From Pectobacterium brasiliense (lineage in GTDB: Bacteria > Pseudomonadota > Gammaproteobacteria > Enterobacterales > Enterobacteriaceae): a DNA stretch of 64,000 bases. Position 1 is the stretch's first letter. Each line of letters begins with the position of its first letter. The position numbers and the translations under genes were made by a program. The stretch is taken from assembly GCF_013449685.1 (NCBI RefSeq), contig NZ_JACDSF010000016.1, positions 223,417 through 287,416 on the forward strand, written 5' to 3'. The notes beneath the pieces were generated by a model. The model ran no database searches and was not told where the DNA came from. It worked only from the letters and a program-made list of their open reading frames with translations. Below are positions 40,471-48,584 of the stretch, in pieces.

Positions 40471-41136
40471 TCAGCCGAGATCGGCATGACCGAAACGTGC
40501 CTGCCAGTCATGATCGAACCGGTTAAGGGCATCGTCAACCGCGGGGTCTTGCAGGAACAGCTCGGCGACGGCAGGGTCAACGGTAATCGCCCGACACCCG
40601 GCCAGCAGACAGTCCAGAACCTGACGTGGCGTCCTAAAGCTGGCTGCCAGCACCTGAGTTTGCGGGCTGTGCAGGTTAATCAGGGTTTGCAGCTCTTTCA
40701 CCAGCGCAATCCCATCGCCACCCTGTGCATCAATACGGTTGACGTAAGGCGCGATATAGCGAGCCCCCGCCAGCGCGGCATAAAACCCTTGCCCCGCACC
40801 GTAGACGGCGGTGCCGAGGGTGGGAACATCCAGCGCCGTTAATCGCTTAATTGCCACTAAACCTGCATGCGTCACTGGCACTTTGACGACCAGAGAAGGA
40901 ATGACATCTCTGAGCTTCAGCGCTTCTTCCACCATCACGTCAGGATCGCGTGCCATCACCTGAGCAAACAGCTGTCCTTCCGTGCCGATAACGGCCTGCA
41001 TCTCCCGCAGCACGGTATAAATATCGGCTTTTCCGCGTGCGACAATACTCGGGTTGGTGGTCACGCCTTTAATCGGTAACACGCCAGCAAGCCGTTCTAC
41101 TGCGGCCACATCAGCCGTATCTAAATAGAATTCCAT
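40471..41136 (-). CDS. fsa: Fructose-6-phosphate aldolase-like transaldolase (FSA/TalC family)
   Basis: Class I aldolase of the small transaldolase family; FSA interconverts fructose-6-phosphate with dihydroxyacetone and glyceraldehyde-3-phosphate. The second ATG (41136), 5 bases from GGAGG, gives [18 protein letters not shown] and 221 residues (220 in E. coli FsaA/FsaB). The Schiff-base Lys lies in VVKVPVT (about 85), the catalytic Tyr in [15 protein letters not shown] (about 131), and [11 protein letters not shown] is the barrel signature. It is the last gene of a PTS operon, 51 bases after the EIIC gene, so its real substrate may be the sugar phosphate that this PTS delivers. Confidence 0.9.
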   Translation of the reverse strand: MEFYLDTADVAAVERLAGVLPIKGVTTNPSIVARGKADIYTVLREMQAVIGTEGQLFAQVMARDPDVMVEEALKLRDVIPSLVVKVPVTHAGLVAIKRLTALDVPTLGTAVYGAGQGFYAALAGARYIAPYVNRIDAQGGDGIALVKELQTLINLHSPQTQVLAASFRTPRQVLDCLLAGCRAITVDPAVAELFLQDPAVDDALNRFDHDWQARFGHADLG

Positions 41137-41187
41137 CATTGCCTCCGTAAACTAAAACTGGTGTCGGGTGAGATTCATCATGCGGGC

Positions 41188-42447
41188 TTAGCGCACGATG
41201 ATGCCCAGCAGAATCCCCACCGCGCCGAAATCGGAATCACTGAACGTGGTGTTTGCCAGTCCGATACTGCCCAATACTGGCAGCAGGAAAACAGGCAGGA
41301 AGGTAATCAGCAGTCCGTTGGCGAAAGAACCTAAAATCGCGCCGCGACGCCCACCGGTGGCGTTACCAAAGACCCCGGCCGCTGCGCCGACGAAGAAGTG
41401 CGGCACCACGCCAGGGATGATCACCGTCATACCCAACAGGTAGAGCAGCACCATACCGATCACCCCAGCCGCAAAGCTGCTCAGGAAACCAACCAGAACG
41501 GCATTCGGGGCATAGGGGAAGACAACGGGGCAATCTAATGCCGGTTTAGCATTGGGAACCAGTTTGTCAGAAATGCCTTTAAACGCGGGCACGATTTCCG
41601 CAATCACCATCCGCACGCCTTGCAGCACGATGTACACGCCGGCAGCAAAGGTAATGGATTGAATCAGCGAAAACATGAACCAGTTTTTCCCACCGGCGTT
41701 CATCGTTTTCACCGCTTCAGGGCCGGCAAACAGACAGGTGAAAATGAAGATGAAAAACATGGTAAAGGCGATGGCGACCGGCGTATCACGCAGGAACAGC
41801 AGGCTCTTCGGCACTTCCATGTCTTCGGTTGATTTCTCTTTATTACCAAACTTGCTGCCGATAAACGCTGACAGCAGCTGTGATATCGCAGAGAAGTGAC
41901 CAAAGGCGACGTCATCCGAGCCTGTGACTTTCTTCATATACGGGTGAATAATGGCAGGGAACAGCACCATCGATACCCCGACGACCAGCGACCCAACGGT
42001 AATCAGCATCACCCCTTTCATGCCTGCTGTTGCCAGAATCACCGCAACCATCATCGACATAAACAGCGTGTGGTGGCCAGTCAGGAAAATGTATTTCCAC
42101 GGTGTAAAGCGGGCGATCGCGATGTTAATGACCATCGCAAAGAACATGATCATCGCCATCTCGGTGCCGAAGTTCTTCTGTGCTACCGCGACAATGGCTT
42201 CATTGTTCGGTACCACACCGGCGATACCAAACGCATGGTGGAAAATCTGGGCGAAATCCCCCAGCGAGGACACGATCAGGCTCGCGCCCGCCCCGAGGAT
42301 CAGGAAGCCCATTACGGTTTTCACCGTGCCCTTGATGCATTCCGTGGCCGGTTTTTTCTGTGCAATCAGGCCGATAAGCGCAATCAAACCGACCAATATG
42401 GACGGTTCAGACAGCACATCACTCATTAAAAAACGGAAGAATTCCAT
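41188..42447 (-). CDS. PTS EIIC component, UlaA/SgaT type
   Basis: Integral membrane permease of a phosphotransferase system, 419 residues with about 11 spans. It belongs to the ascorbate/galactitol group: signature runs are ILVGLIALIGLIAQKKPATE, CIKGTVKTVMGFLILGAGAS, FTPWKYIFLTGHHTLFMSMM and VPHFFVGAAAGVFGNATGGR. E. coli UlaA (465) is longer and sits with ulaB-F, whose decarboxylase and epimerase genes are absent here, so ascorbate is not assured. EIIB and EIIA follow in the same operon upstream. Confidence 0.85.
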   Translation of the reverse strand: MEFFRFLMSDVLSEPSILVGLIALIGLIAQKKPATECIKGTVKTVMGFLILGAGASLIVSSLGDFAQIFHHAFGIAGVVPNNEAIVAVAQKNFGTEMAMIMFFAMVINIAIARFTPWKYIFLTGHHTLFMSMMVAVILATAGMKGVMLITVGSLVVGVSMVLFPAIIHPYMKKVTGSDDVAFGHFSAISQLLSAFIGSKFGNKEKSTEDMEVPKSLLFLRDTPVAIAFTMFFIFIFTCLFAGPEAVKTMNAGGKNWFMFSLIQSITFAAGVYIVLQGVRMVIAEIVPAFKGISDKLVPNAKPALDCPVVFPYAPNAVLVGFLSSFAAGVIGMVLLYLLGMTVIIPGVVPHFFVGAAAGVFGNATGGRRGAILGSFANGLLITFLPVFLLPVLGSIGLANTTFSDSDFGAVGILLGIIVR

Positions 42448-42461
42448 TTTTGATCCCTCGC

Positions 42462-42749
42462 TTATAACGCGCCAAGTTCTGTCAGGGCGACCGACAGGCG
42501 CTCTTTCATCGCCACTTTATCGATCATGTTATTTAGGGACACAATTTTCCCCCCCACTGCCTGCGCGACGAGTTGATCGGCAATGTCTTTGGTTCCGACA
42601 AAAATGTCGCTGTCCGTACCTTTCGCCGAACCTAAATCCACGTGGTCCACGTCAGCAACCACGCCGAGTTCTTTAACGATGTTTTTAATGCTCATTTCCA
42701 TCATCAGGCTGGTACCCAGGCCGTTACCGCATACGACTGTAATTTTCAT
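42462..42749 (-). CDS. PTS EIIB component
   Basis: Cytoplasmic phosphocarrier of 95 residues that passes phosphate from EIIA to the sugar at EIIC. MKITVVCGNGLGTSLMMEMS holds the phosphorylated Cys (residue 7) in the CGNGLGTS loop typical of UlaB/SgaB. DIFVGTKDIADQL and VGGKIVSLNNMIDK follow as in the family. It lies 14 bases before the EIIC start on the minus strand. Confidence 0.9.
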   Translation of the reverse strand: MKITVVCGNGLGTSLMMEMSIKNIVKELGVVADVDHVDLGSAKGTDSDIFVGTKDIADQLVAQAVGGKIVSLNNMIDKVAMKERLSVALTELGAL

Positions 42750-42771
42750 AATCTGTGTCCTCTGGTGGCAA

Positions 42772-43215
42772 TTAATAACGAGAAATAACGGAAAGCACCT
42801 GTTCTACTTCCGTCGCGTTAATTAACGCGGCGACGTCATCAGGCGTGTCGAACAACTGAGCGAGCTGTGAAATAATATCGATATGGCTATTGCTGTCCGT
42901 GGCGGCCAGAACGATCAGTAAATGTACGGGATCGTTGCCTTCGGAATGGAAAACCACGCCGTCGCGAATCAGTGTCAGGCTGACGGCAAGTTGGTTCACG
43001 CCGTCTTCCGGGCGTGCATGCGGCATGGCAATCCCCGGGCCGACGACATAGTAAGGACCGATAGCCTCATGAGAGTGGTAGATCGCTTCAACATAGGTGG
43101 GTTCAATCGACCTGTTATCCAATAAAGGCTTACAGGACAAGGCGATAGCGTGACGCCAGTCATCACAGGCAGGTAAAATCTGAACAACGTCTGGTGTTAG
43201 TAAAGTGTTAAGCAT
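42772..43215 (-). CDS. PTS EIIA component (mannitol/ascorbate EIIA-2 family)
   Basis: 147 residues from ATG 43215 (MLNTLLTPDVVQILPACDDW), which has AGAGGTGA upstream; the open frame extends 41 codons further into the promoter region. The phosphorylated His lies in GPGIAMPHARPEDGVNQ (about residue 65), the PTS EIIA type-2 signature. The end (DIISQLAQLF) is usual for UlaC-like proteins. First gene of the EIIA-EIIB-EIIC-FSA operon, divergent from a LacI-type regulator. Confidence 0.9.
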   Translation of the reverse strand: MLNTLLTPDVVQILPACDDWRHAIALSCKPLLDNRSIEPTYVEAIYHSHEAIGPYYVVGPGIAMPHARPEDGVNQLAVSLTLIRDGVVFHSEGNDPVHLLIVLAATDSNSHIDIISQLAQLFDTPDDVAALINATEVEQVLSVISRY

Positions 43216-43290
43216 TAGAGTCACCTCTGTATCATTCTGAACGCAGGATAGTGTGCCGTCCTCGAAAATAATGTGATTAACATCTAAAAA

Positions 43291-43316
43291 GATAGCGCTA
43301 ACTGATATGACTATCA
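43291..43316. promoter_or_regulatory. Candidate paired operators between the PTS operon and the LacI-type gene
   Basis: GATAGCGCTAAC (43291-43302) is one base from the LacI-family palindrome GTTAGCGCTAAC read on either strand, with a central GC. Directly next to it TGATA-TGAC-TATCA (43303-43316) is a second dyad. Both lie between the divergent start codons, as expected for sites of the double-domain regulator. Confidence 0.45.
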
Positions 43317-43440
43317 TTAACTGTGACCTGCTTAGCACAAGCGGGGCGTTCGCCCTTCACGCTAGCCTGAAGGCAATGATGTAATAGGCTGTTATCGCGA
43401 CCATGCGATGAGAAAAATGACGAATGGAGAGGAAGTGAGC

Positions 43441-44631
43441 ATGCGTAAGCGTCGTAGTACCGGTAAGGTTACGCTACAGGATGTCGCCGACTACGCGGGC
43501 GTCGGGACGATGACGGTATCGCGCGTGATGCGCAAACCCGATCTGGTCTCTGAGAAGTTACGCAGCAAAGTGGAACTGGCCGCCAGAACATTGGGCTATG
43601 AACCCAATCAAGAAGCCAGCCAGCTTACCGAAAGTACAAGTCGCGTCACGCTACAGGACATTGCGAACCATGCTGGTGTCGGCGCGATGACGGTGTCCCG
43701 CGCATTGAGGGAGCCAGGACTGGTCTCCGATGCCACACAGAAGAAAATCAATGATGCGATAAAAACGCTGGGCTATGTACCGAACCAGGCCGCAGGCGCC
43801 TTGGCGTCAGCCTATCAGCCCGCTATTGCGGTGCTTTATCCTTTTCAGCAAGATCGCGCCAGCGTGCGTTTTGTGCAGGCGCTGCAACAGGCAGTGGGTA
43901 AGCATAACGTTTCGTTAATCATGGGCTGCCATGAATATCGCCAGCATACCGAAGCGGGAATGGTGGAAAAACTCTTGCAGCAGCGTCCTGCCGCACTGGT
44001 GTTATTCAGTGCGCAACTCTCACAACGTACTCAGGACATCATACAGGCCAGCAACGTCATTACGGTGAATGTGTCCGGCGCAGCCGCGCTGAGTGCAAAC
44101 ATCAATATTGATATCGCCCTTGCCGAAGCGGCGGAACAACTGACGAGGTCTTTGCTGGAAAAGGGGTATCGTCATGTGGCTTATATCGGCGCGCATACGG
44201 ATAACCGTTTGCAAAAACAGCAGTTGAACGGCTGGAATAAAGCCATGCTGGTGCATTATCACAATGCGGATTTGAAAATTACGATCCCGGAAGCTCCCAG
44301 CCTACAGTTTGGCCGCTATGCGATGACGGAGCTGCTACAAAACCAGCCGGAACTGGATGCGATTATCTGTAGCCATGAAGAAATTGCGTTGGGCGCGCTC
44401 TTTGAATGCCAACGCCGTCTGATGAAAGTTCCTTACGATCTGGCGATTGCCTGTCTGGATGGTTCTGAACAATGCGAACACGCGTTTCCCGCGCTGACTG
44501 CGATGCGGCTTGATTATGAAAAGCTGGGCGCGGAGGTCGGGCGTCTGGTGCTTGCCATGATGGACAACGACGAGCATCCACCGGTAGTGGAAAAAGTGAA
44601 GTTTATCTTTGAACCCCGCGCCAGCAGCTAA
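43441..44631 (+). CDS. LacI-family regulator with two tandem DNA-binding domains
   Basis: 396 residues from ATG 43441, behind GAGGAAG; an in-frame ATG 11 codons upstream is less likely. Two LacI helix-turn-helix/hinge units lie in series: residues about 10-60 (VTLQDVADYAGVGTMTVSRV) and about 69-119 (VTLQDIANHAGVGAMTVSRA), each ending in LGYxPNQ. They agree at about 30 of 51 positions. A single periplasmic-binding-like effector domain follows (about 127-396; IAVLYPF, YIGAHTDNR, IACLDGSEQCEH). Normal LacI proteins have one such unit and about 340 residues. Divergent from the PTS operon, so it is probably its regulator. GntR-like effector (sugar acid or sugar phosphate) is only a guess. Confidence 0.9.
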   Translation: MRKRRSTGKVTLQDVADYAGVGTMTVSRVMRKPDLVSEKLRSKVELAARTLGYEPNQEASQLTESTSRVTLQDIANHAGVGAMTVSRALREPGLVSDATQKKINDAIKTLGYVPNQAAGALASAYQPAIAVLYPFQQDRASVRFVQALQQAVGKHNVSLIMGCHEYRQHTEAGMVEKLLQQRPAALVLFSAQLSQRTQDIIQASNVITVNVSGAAALSANINIDIALAEAAEQLTRSLLEKGYRHVAYIGAHTDNRLQKQQLNGWNKAMLVHYHNADLKITIPEAPSLQFGRYAMTELLQNQPELDAIICSHEEIALGALFECQRRLMKVPYDLAIACLDGSEQCEHAFPALTAMRLDYEKLGAEVGRLVLAMMDNDEHPPVVEKVKFIFEPRASS

Positions 44632-44658
44632 CTAAACCGGCCTGCGGGGCCGGTTTAG
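44632..44658. terminator. Hairpin between convergent LacI-type and SDR genes
   Basis: CTAAACCGGCC (44632-44642) and GGCCGGTTTAG (44648-44658) form an 11-base perfect stem with a 5-base loop. No T-tract is present on either strand, so the terminator call rests on position between two converging stops. Confidence 0.55.
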
Positions 44659-44676
44659 CAAGGAAATCACGATGAA

Positions 44677-45366
44677 TTACAGCGAGGCACCGCCGCACAT
44701 CACCAACTGCTGGCCGGTAATGGCTGCGGCAGATGGGGAGAGCAGGTAACCCACCAGATCGGCCACTTCTTGCGGCCGGATGAAACGCCCAATCGGTGGC
44801 AGCTTCGGCGGAGAACTCTGGCGGCCCGGCATCGTCAGCATCGGCGTTTCTGTGGCACCCGGTGCGACAATGTTTACCGTAATGCCGCGCGGAGCCAGTT
44901 CCGCTGCCCAGCTTCTTGCCATGCCGATCATCGCGGATTTTGTCGTGACGTACTGGCTGCGCCCCGCGGAGCCGCTGGATGTACGGCTGCCCAGCAGCAC
45001 AATTCGGCCACCTTGCGGCAGCTTATCGACCAGACGGTCGGCGAGCACCTGCGCCGCGTTGATATGCAATCGCCATAGCGTTTCACCGTCTTCCAGCGAA
45101 AGCTGACCGAGCGGAGCGGCTTTCATGATGCCCGCGGCATGGATGACGGCATCGACCTGCGTCATCTCGTCCAGAATGGCCGTCAGCGCGGATGTATCCA
45201 TGATATCCACCGCACGGTGGGTAAAGTGTGGATGTGAATAATCACCCAGCTTGCGCGACAGGCCGGTTACCCGCCAGCCTTCCGCCAGTAATTTTTGTGC
45301 GATGGCGGCACCGATCCCTGAGCTGCTACCGGTAATCAGGGCGTGTTTGGGGGCTGTCGCTGACAT
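44677..45366 (-). CDS. Short-chain dehydrogenase/reductase
   Basis: Classical SDR of 229 residues. The NAD(P) motif TGSSSGIGAAIA is at residues 12-23. The Arg after the second strand (SRKLGDY) hints at NADPH. HAAGIM lies near 76, and the catalytic Ser and Tyr-x-x-x-Lys lie in LGSRTSSGSAGRSQYVTTK (Ser near 130, Tyr near 139, Lys near 143). PGATETPM follows. Substrate unknown. Last gene of the minus-strand acid-sugar operon, 44 bases after yhcH, so it likely oxidises or reduces an intermediate of that pathway. Confidence 0.85.
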   Translation of the reverse strand: MSATAPKHALITGSSSGIGAAIAQKLLAEGWRVTGLSRKLGDYSHPHFTHRAVDIMDTSALTAILDEMTQVDAVIHAAGIMKAAPLGQLSLEDGETLWRLHINAAQVLADRLVDKLPQGGRIVLLGSRTSSGSAGRSQYVTTKSAMIGMARSWAAELAPRGITVNIVAPGATETPMLTMPGRQSSPPKLPPIGRFIRPQEVADLVGYLLSPSAAAITGQQLVMCGGASL

Positions 45367-45410
45367 GTGTCTCCTTAATCAAACTTAACGGCTTTGATGC
45401 CCATTCTGAA

Positions 45411-45878
45411 TCACAACAACGTGACGGGGATTTTAAACACGGCTTTTTTGACCGGAGCAGGGCTGTCGTTAATGGCACACAGCGCCTGATGGGCTTCGCC
45501 CGGATAAAACGTGACGAAGTCGCCTGCCCGCAGATGGATCTGATGTGGCACCTGTGGGTTATCCAGAATATAAAGATCCGGTTTACGCTCGGTCGCGGGC
45601 TGACCATGCACATCATTCAGACCGTAGCCGATAATCTCCTCACCTTCCAGAATCAACTGAATATCGAGATAGTTGCTGTGAAATTCGGTATGTCGCGTGG
45701 CGCGCGGTGCGGTGTTCACGGTGCCGATGTTGTAGAACCATTCGGCCCCTTCCGGCTGATAGCGGCCTTCGGGCAGCGCATTCAGTTCAGCTAACGACAT
45801 GCCGGGTGCGGATAGAATGGTCCATAGCGCTTCAGGCAGCGTAGCGAGTTTGAGGGTGTTGAGGTTTCCTGCAATCAT
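45411..45878 (-). CDS. YhcH/TabA/EbgC family protein
   Basis: 155 residues from ATG 45878 (MIAGNLNTLKLATLPEALWT), with AGGA upstream; the open frame extends further but without similarity. Cupin-like jelly roll of the DUF386 family: EGRYQPEGAEWFYNIGTVNT, EFHSNYLDIQLILEGEEIIG, the metal-binding Glu/His set, and FVTFYPGEAHQALCAI. E. coli YhcH sits in the sialic-acid nan operon and EbgC assists a beta-galactosidase; a role as a sugar anomerase or isomerase is suspected for the family. Its place beside a sialidase-fold protein and a NanA-type aldolase fits a 2-ulosonic acid pathway. Confidence 0.88.
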   Translation of the reverse strand: MIAGNLNTLKLATLPEALWTILSAPGMSLAELNALPEGRYQPEGAEWFYNIGTVNTAPRATRHTEFHSNYLDIQLILEGEEIIGYGLNDVHGQPATERKPDLYILDNPQVPHQIHLRAGDFVTFYPGEAHQALCAINDSPAPVKKAVFKIPVTLL

Positions 45879-45895
45879 AATAGTGTCCTGAAGGT

Positions 45896-45916
45896 AGCGG
45901 GGGAGCGCCCCCCGCT
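45896..45916 (-). repeat. GC-rich stem-loop in the sialidase-yhcH spacer
   Basis: AGCGGGGG (45896-45903) pairs with CCCCCGCT (45909-45916). Within the operon it could limit read-through or protect the upstream mRNA. Confidence 0.5.
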
Positions 45917-45940
45917 GACAAAGAGAAAAAGTAGCGTGGT

Positions 45941-47128
45941 TTAGTTCGCTTTGACCCACTCCTCACTCACCACGACGTGCTTGATCGCCTGACGGAAGTA
46001 GGTGAACGCAACGTGCAACTTACCGTCCTGCGCTTGTTTAACGCTGGGGTAAGAGAACTCGCGGTTCAGCTTCTCCGTGGAGTTATTGGTCATGCAGTAG
46101 CCGTCGCCCACTTCGATATTACGCTGCCATGGCCAGCTTTTACCGCCGTCTTCCGAAATGGCGAGCGTCATCGGCGCGCGTGGGGCACCCCAGAAGGCGC
46201 TACGACCACCGGCTTGCACTTCCGGCATTTTGGCATTGCTGGCTTTGTCTTCTTCATCCTCGATTTCATCGTACAGCGACAGACGGCGTTCGGTGGCATC
46301 GGCGGCGCTCATATGGTTGAACACCAGCGCCAGATGGCCATTCTCCAGCGTCGTCACCTGAATGGACGAGTTGTTGTTCGGCAACTCGGTCGGCACGGGA
46401 TCCGACCAGGTTTTACCGCCATCCGTTGAACGGCTTTGGTAGATGAAATCCGCCCAGCGGCTACGGTACAGCGCCAGCAGCGTGCTGTCCTTCAGCGGGG
46501 TGATGTTCATATGCACGCAGCCCGTGCTGTTCGGCACTGGATATTCCTGCCAGGTTTTCCCCTGATCGCTGGAAATTTTTACGGCGCTGTCATCATCGTT
46601 GCCGACCCATTTTTCACCCGGCTGAACGCGGCAGTAGAACACCGGCAGCAGCCAGTCACCGTTTGCCAGCACGGTGATAGGCTGGCGGATGAACGTTCCC
46701 GGCTGATCGAGCAGCGTGCCAATCTCGCCCCAGGTTGCGCCCAAATCCGTAGACTGGCGGTAGCGCACAATGGCGGTGTCCTGATTACCGGATTTCTGCG
46801 CGGTATACAGCAGCCACAGGACGTTATCCGGCGCGAGGAACAGAACCGGGTTCTGTTCGGAACGCGTGGCATCTTCAGACAGCTTAACGGCTTTAGTCCA
46901 GCTATCGCTGCCTTTCACCAGGCGGGACATATAGATAGAGATATCCGCAATCCCTTCCTGTGTACCACCAAACCAGACGCACAGCACATCGCCGTTCGGC
47001 AGATGGAGCAGGTTGGCCGCATGATTCTGCGGGCATTCCGATGGAATGTAGGCATCCAGACGCGCGGCATCGCCTTCTGCGTGATGAACTTTTCCGCTAC
47101 GTTCCACGGTAATGGTTTCGCTACTCAT
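45941..47128 (-). CDS. Cytoplasmic sialidase-fold (BNR/Asp-box) hydrolase
   Basis: Six-bladed beta-propeller of the sialidase superfamily, 395 residues. Four Asp boxes are visible: STDLGATW, SSDQGKTW, STDGGKTW and SEDGGKSW. Conserved Arg (FIRQPITVLANGDWLLPVFY), Asp, and Tyr/Glu (REFSYPSVKQ) positions resemble the BNR_2 family (PF13088 type) rather than secreted GH33 neuraminidases. There is no signal peptide, so it acts inside the cell on an imported substrate. It starts 3 bases after the SSS symporter gene. Members of the fold release 3-deoxy-2-ulosonic acids (sialic acid, Kdn). In this plant-associated background a plant ulosonic acid is more plausible than sialic acid. Confidence 0.8.
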   Translation of the reverse strand: MSSETITVERSGKVHHAEGDAARLDAYIPSECPQNHAANLLHLPNGDVLCVWFGGTQEGIADISIYMSRLVKGSDSWTKAVKLSEDATRSEQNPVLFLAPDNVLWLLYTAQKSGNQDTAIVRYRQSTDLGATWGEIGTLLDQPGTFIRQPITVLANGDWLLPVFYCRVQPGEKWVGNDDDSAVKISSDQGKTWQEYPVPNSTGCVHMNITPLKDSTLLALYRSRWADFIYQSRSTDGGKTWSDPVPTELPNNNSSIQVTTLENGHLALVFNHMSAADATERRLSLYDEIEDEEDKASNAKMPEVQAGGRSAFWGAPRAPMTLAISEDGGKSWPWQRNIEVGDGYCMTNNSTEKLNREFSYPSVKQAQDGKLHVAFTYFRQAIKHVVVSEEWVKAN

Positions 47129-47131
47129 GAC

Positions 47132-48547
47132 TCAGGCTCCTGATTTATTTTCAGTTTGAGAAACTTTAATTTTGTGTGCTTTGTTCGGAATCATGCGGTC
47201 GATCAGCATGACGATAGCCGGAGTAATCAACGCGACGTACATATTATCGATACCGTACGGGTTGCCGAGAATATACCAAACAGAGGTGGCGACGCAGGCT
47301 GATATCAGGCTGGCATTCGCGCCTCGGGTGCTGTTAAAGAACGGCAGATAGAAGGCAATGATGGCGACCACCGAGATAGAAAGGCGGATGGCTCGGGTAA
47401 AGAATGACAGCTTGAGAACTTCAGGCACCAGTAAAACGAAGATCAATGGCAGGAAGCCGATGATGAGCGAGAATACGCGCGTCATCTTCATTTCTTTTTC
47501 TGGTGTTGGGTTGTAATACGGAACATAAAAGTCTTTAACAATCAGTGAAGCAATCGCCAGTGCGACGGTACTCACGCTGATGAAGATAGACGCGACCAGT
47601 GACGTCGTAACCAGACCGGCAACCCATGGATTCATATCTTGTAGAAAAATCGGCATAGCGTAGAGGCTTTTGATTTCTGGGTGAGCAAACTTCGCTGCAA
47701 CACCGATGACCGCAATAGCAATTGCGATAGGCATACAGAAAAAGAAAGCAACCCAGGTTGCGCGTTTGGCTGATTTTGCACTGCTGGTTGAAGAGATGGC
47801 CTGAATCACGAACTGGGTACAGAAGATGGAACCGATGGTGCCAATCAACCAAGCAAAGATAGTGCTGGCCCCGATGTTACCGTCCCATGTCCAGTAGTAA
47901 TCCGGCATTTGTTCGATCATCGGGGTAATGCCGCCGGTCATTTTCAATGCGACGTACAGGATGATCATCACACCAATGTATTTGATGGCACTGTGAATCA
48001 GGGTGACGTAAGCCACGCCTTTTAAACCACCAAAGTAGAAATAGAAGGTACTGACGATCGCCGTGATCAGTGCGGCGACGGGCAGAGAAATCTTCAACAC
48101 TGTAGAGATTGCGGCTGCACCGCTGACGTAGTTGCCCACGTTTACCAACAGTAGAGCGTAGATCATGATGATCGAAATGATATTTTTGGTACTTGTACCG
48201 TATTTCTCGGCGATAGCACCAGAAATAGTCAATTTGCCGGTGTTATAAATTTTCTTAACCAGAATCATACCGAACAAAAGAAAGCCGATCGCGGCACCAA
48301 TTACTGACCATGAGGCGGCGATGCCGTTTTCAAAGGCAGACTGTGCCGTACCGACCGTCGATTTGGCGCCGATGAATTCGGTCATCAGCAAAACACCGAC
48401 GATAAATGCCGGTAGCGCACGCGATCCTTCCATGAACTCAGCGTTTGATTTACTGCGTAGTTTGAGCGTTAACCAAGAGGTAAACGCGATATAAAACACT
48501 ATCATCCCAATGATGATGAGGGTATCGGTGAAGTCAAAATGGTTCAT
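47132..48547 (-). CDS. Sodium:solute symporter (SSS family)
   Basis: Inner-membrane Na+-coupled transporter of 471 residues with 13 predicted spans. MIVFYIAFTSWLTLKLRSKS, FIVGVLLMTEFIGAKSTVGT, VGNYVSGAAAISTVLKISLP and the sodium-binding stretch QAISSTSSAKSAKRATWVAF are SSS hallmarks. The family carries sugars, sialic acid, proline and other solutes. Placed directly upstream of the sialidase-fold gene and downstream of the aldolase gene, it probably imports the substrate of this pathway. Confidence 0.88.
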   Translation of the reverse strand: MNHFDFTDTLIIIGMIVFYIAFTSWLTLKLRSKSNAEFMEGSRALPAFIVGVLLMTEFIGAKSTVGTAQSAFENGIAASWSVIGAAIGFLLFGMILVKKIYNTGKLTISGAIAEKYGTSTKNIISIIMIYALLLVNVGNYVSGAAAISTVLKISLPVAALITAIVSTFYFYFGGLKGVAYVTLIHSAIKYIGVMIILYVALKMTGGITPMIEQMPDYYWTWDGNIGASTIFAWLIGTIGSIFCTQFVIQAISSTSSAKSAKRATWVAFFFCMPIAIAIAVIGVAAKFAHPEIKSLYAMPIFLQDMNPWVAGLVTTSLVASIFISVSTVALAIASLIVKDFYVPYYNPTPEKEMKMTRVFSLIIGFLPLIFVLLVPEVLKLSFFTRAIRLSISVVAIIAFYLPFFNSTRGANASLISACVATSVWYILGNPYGIDNMYVALITPAIVMLIDRMIPNKAHKIKVSQTENKSGA

Positions 48548-48584
48548 ATCTTCTCGGCCTTAAATGGAAATTGATATTTCTCTG

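Noticed and set aside
41896..42676. Overlapping plus-strand frames opposite the EIIC and EIIB genes
   Set aside because: His/Arg-rich shadows of membrane-protein codons; no homology recognised.
43441..43800. Double helix-turn-helix as an assembly duplication
   Set aside because: The two units differ at about 40 percent of residues and in DNA, so they are not a duplicated read stretch.
45941..47128. Secreted neuraminidase virulence factor
   Set aside because: No signal peptide, and the operon context is catabolic.
46436..47143. 235-codon plus-strand frame inside the sialidase-fold gene
   Set aside because: Antisense shadow; the minus-strand gene has clear Asp boxes and operon spacing.
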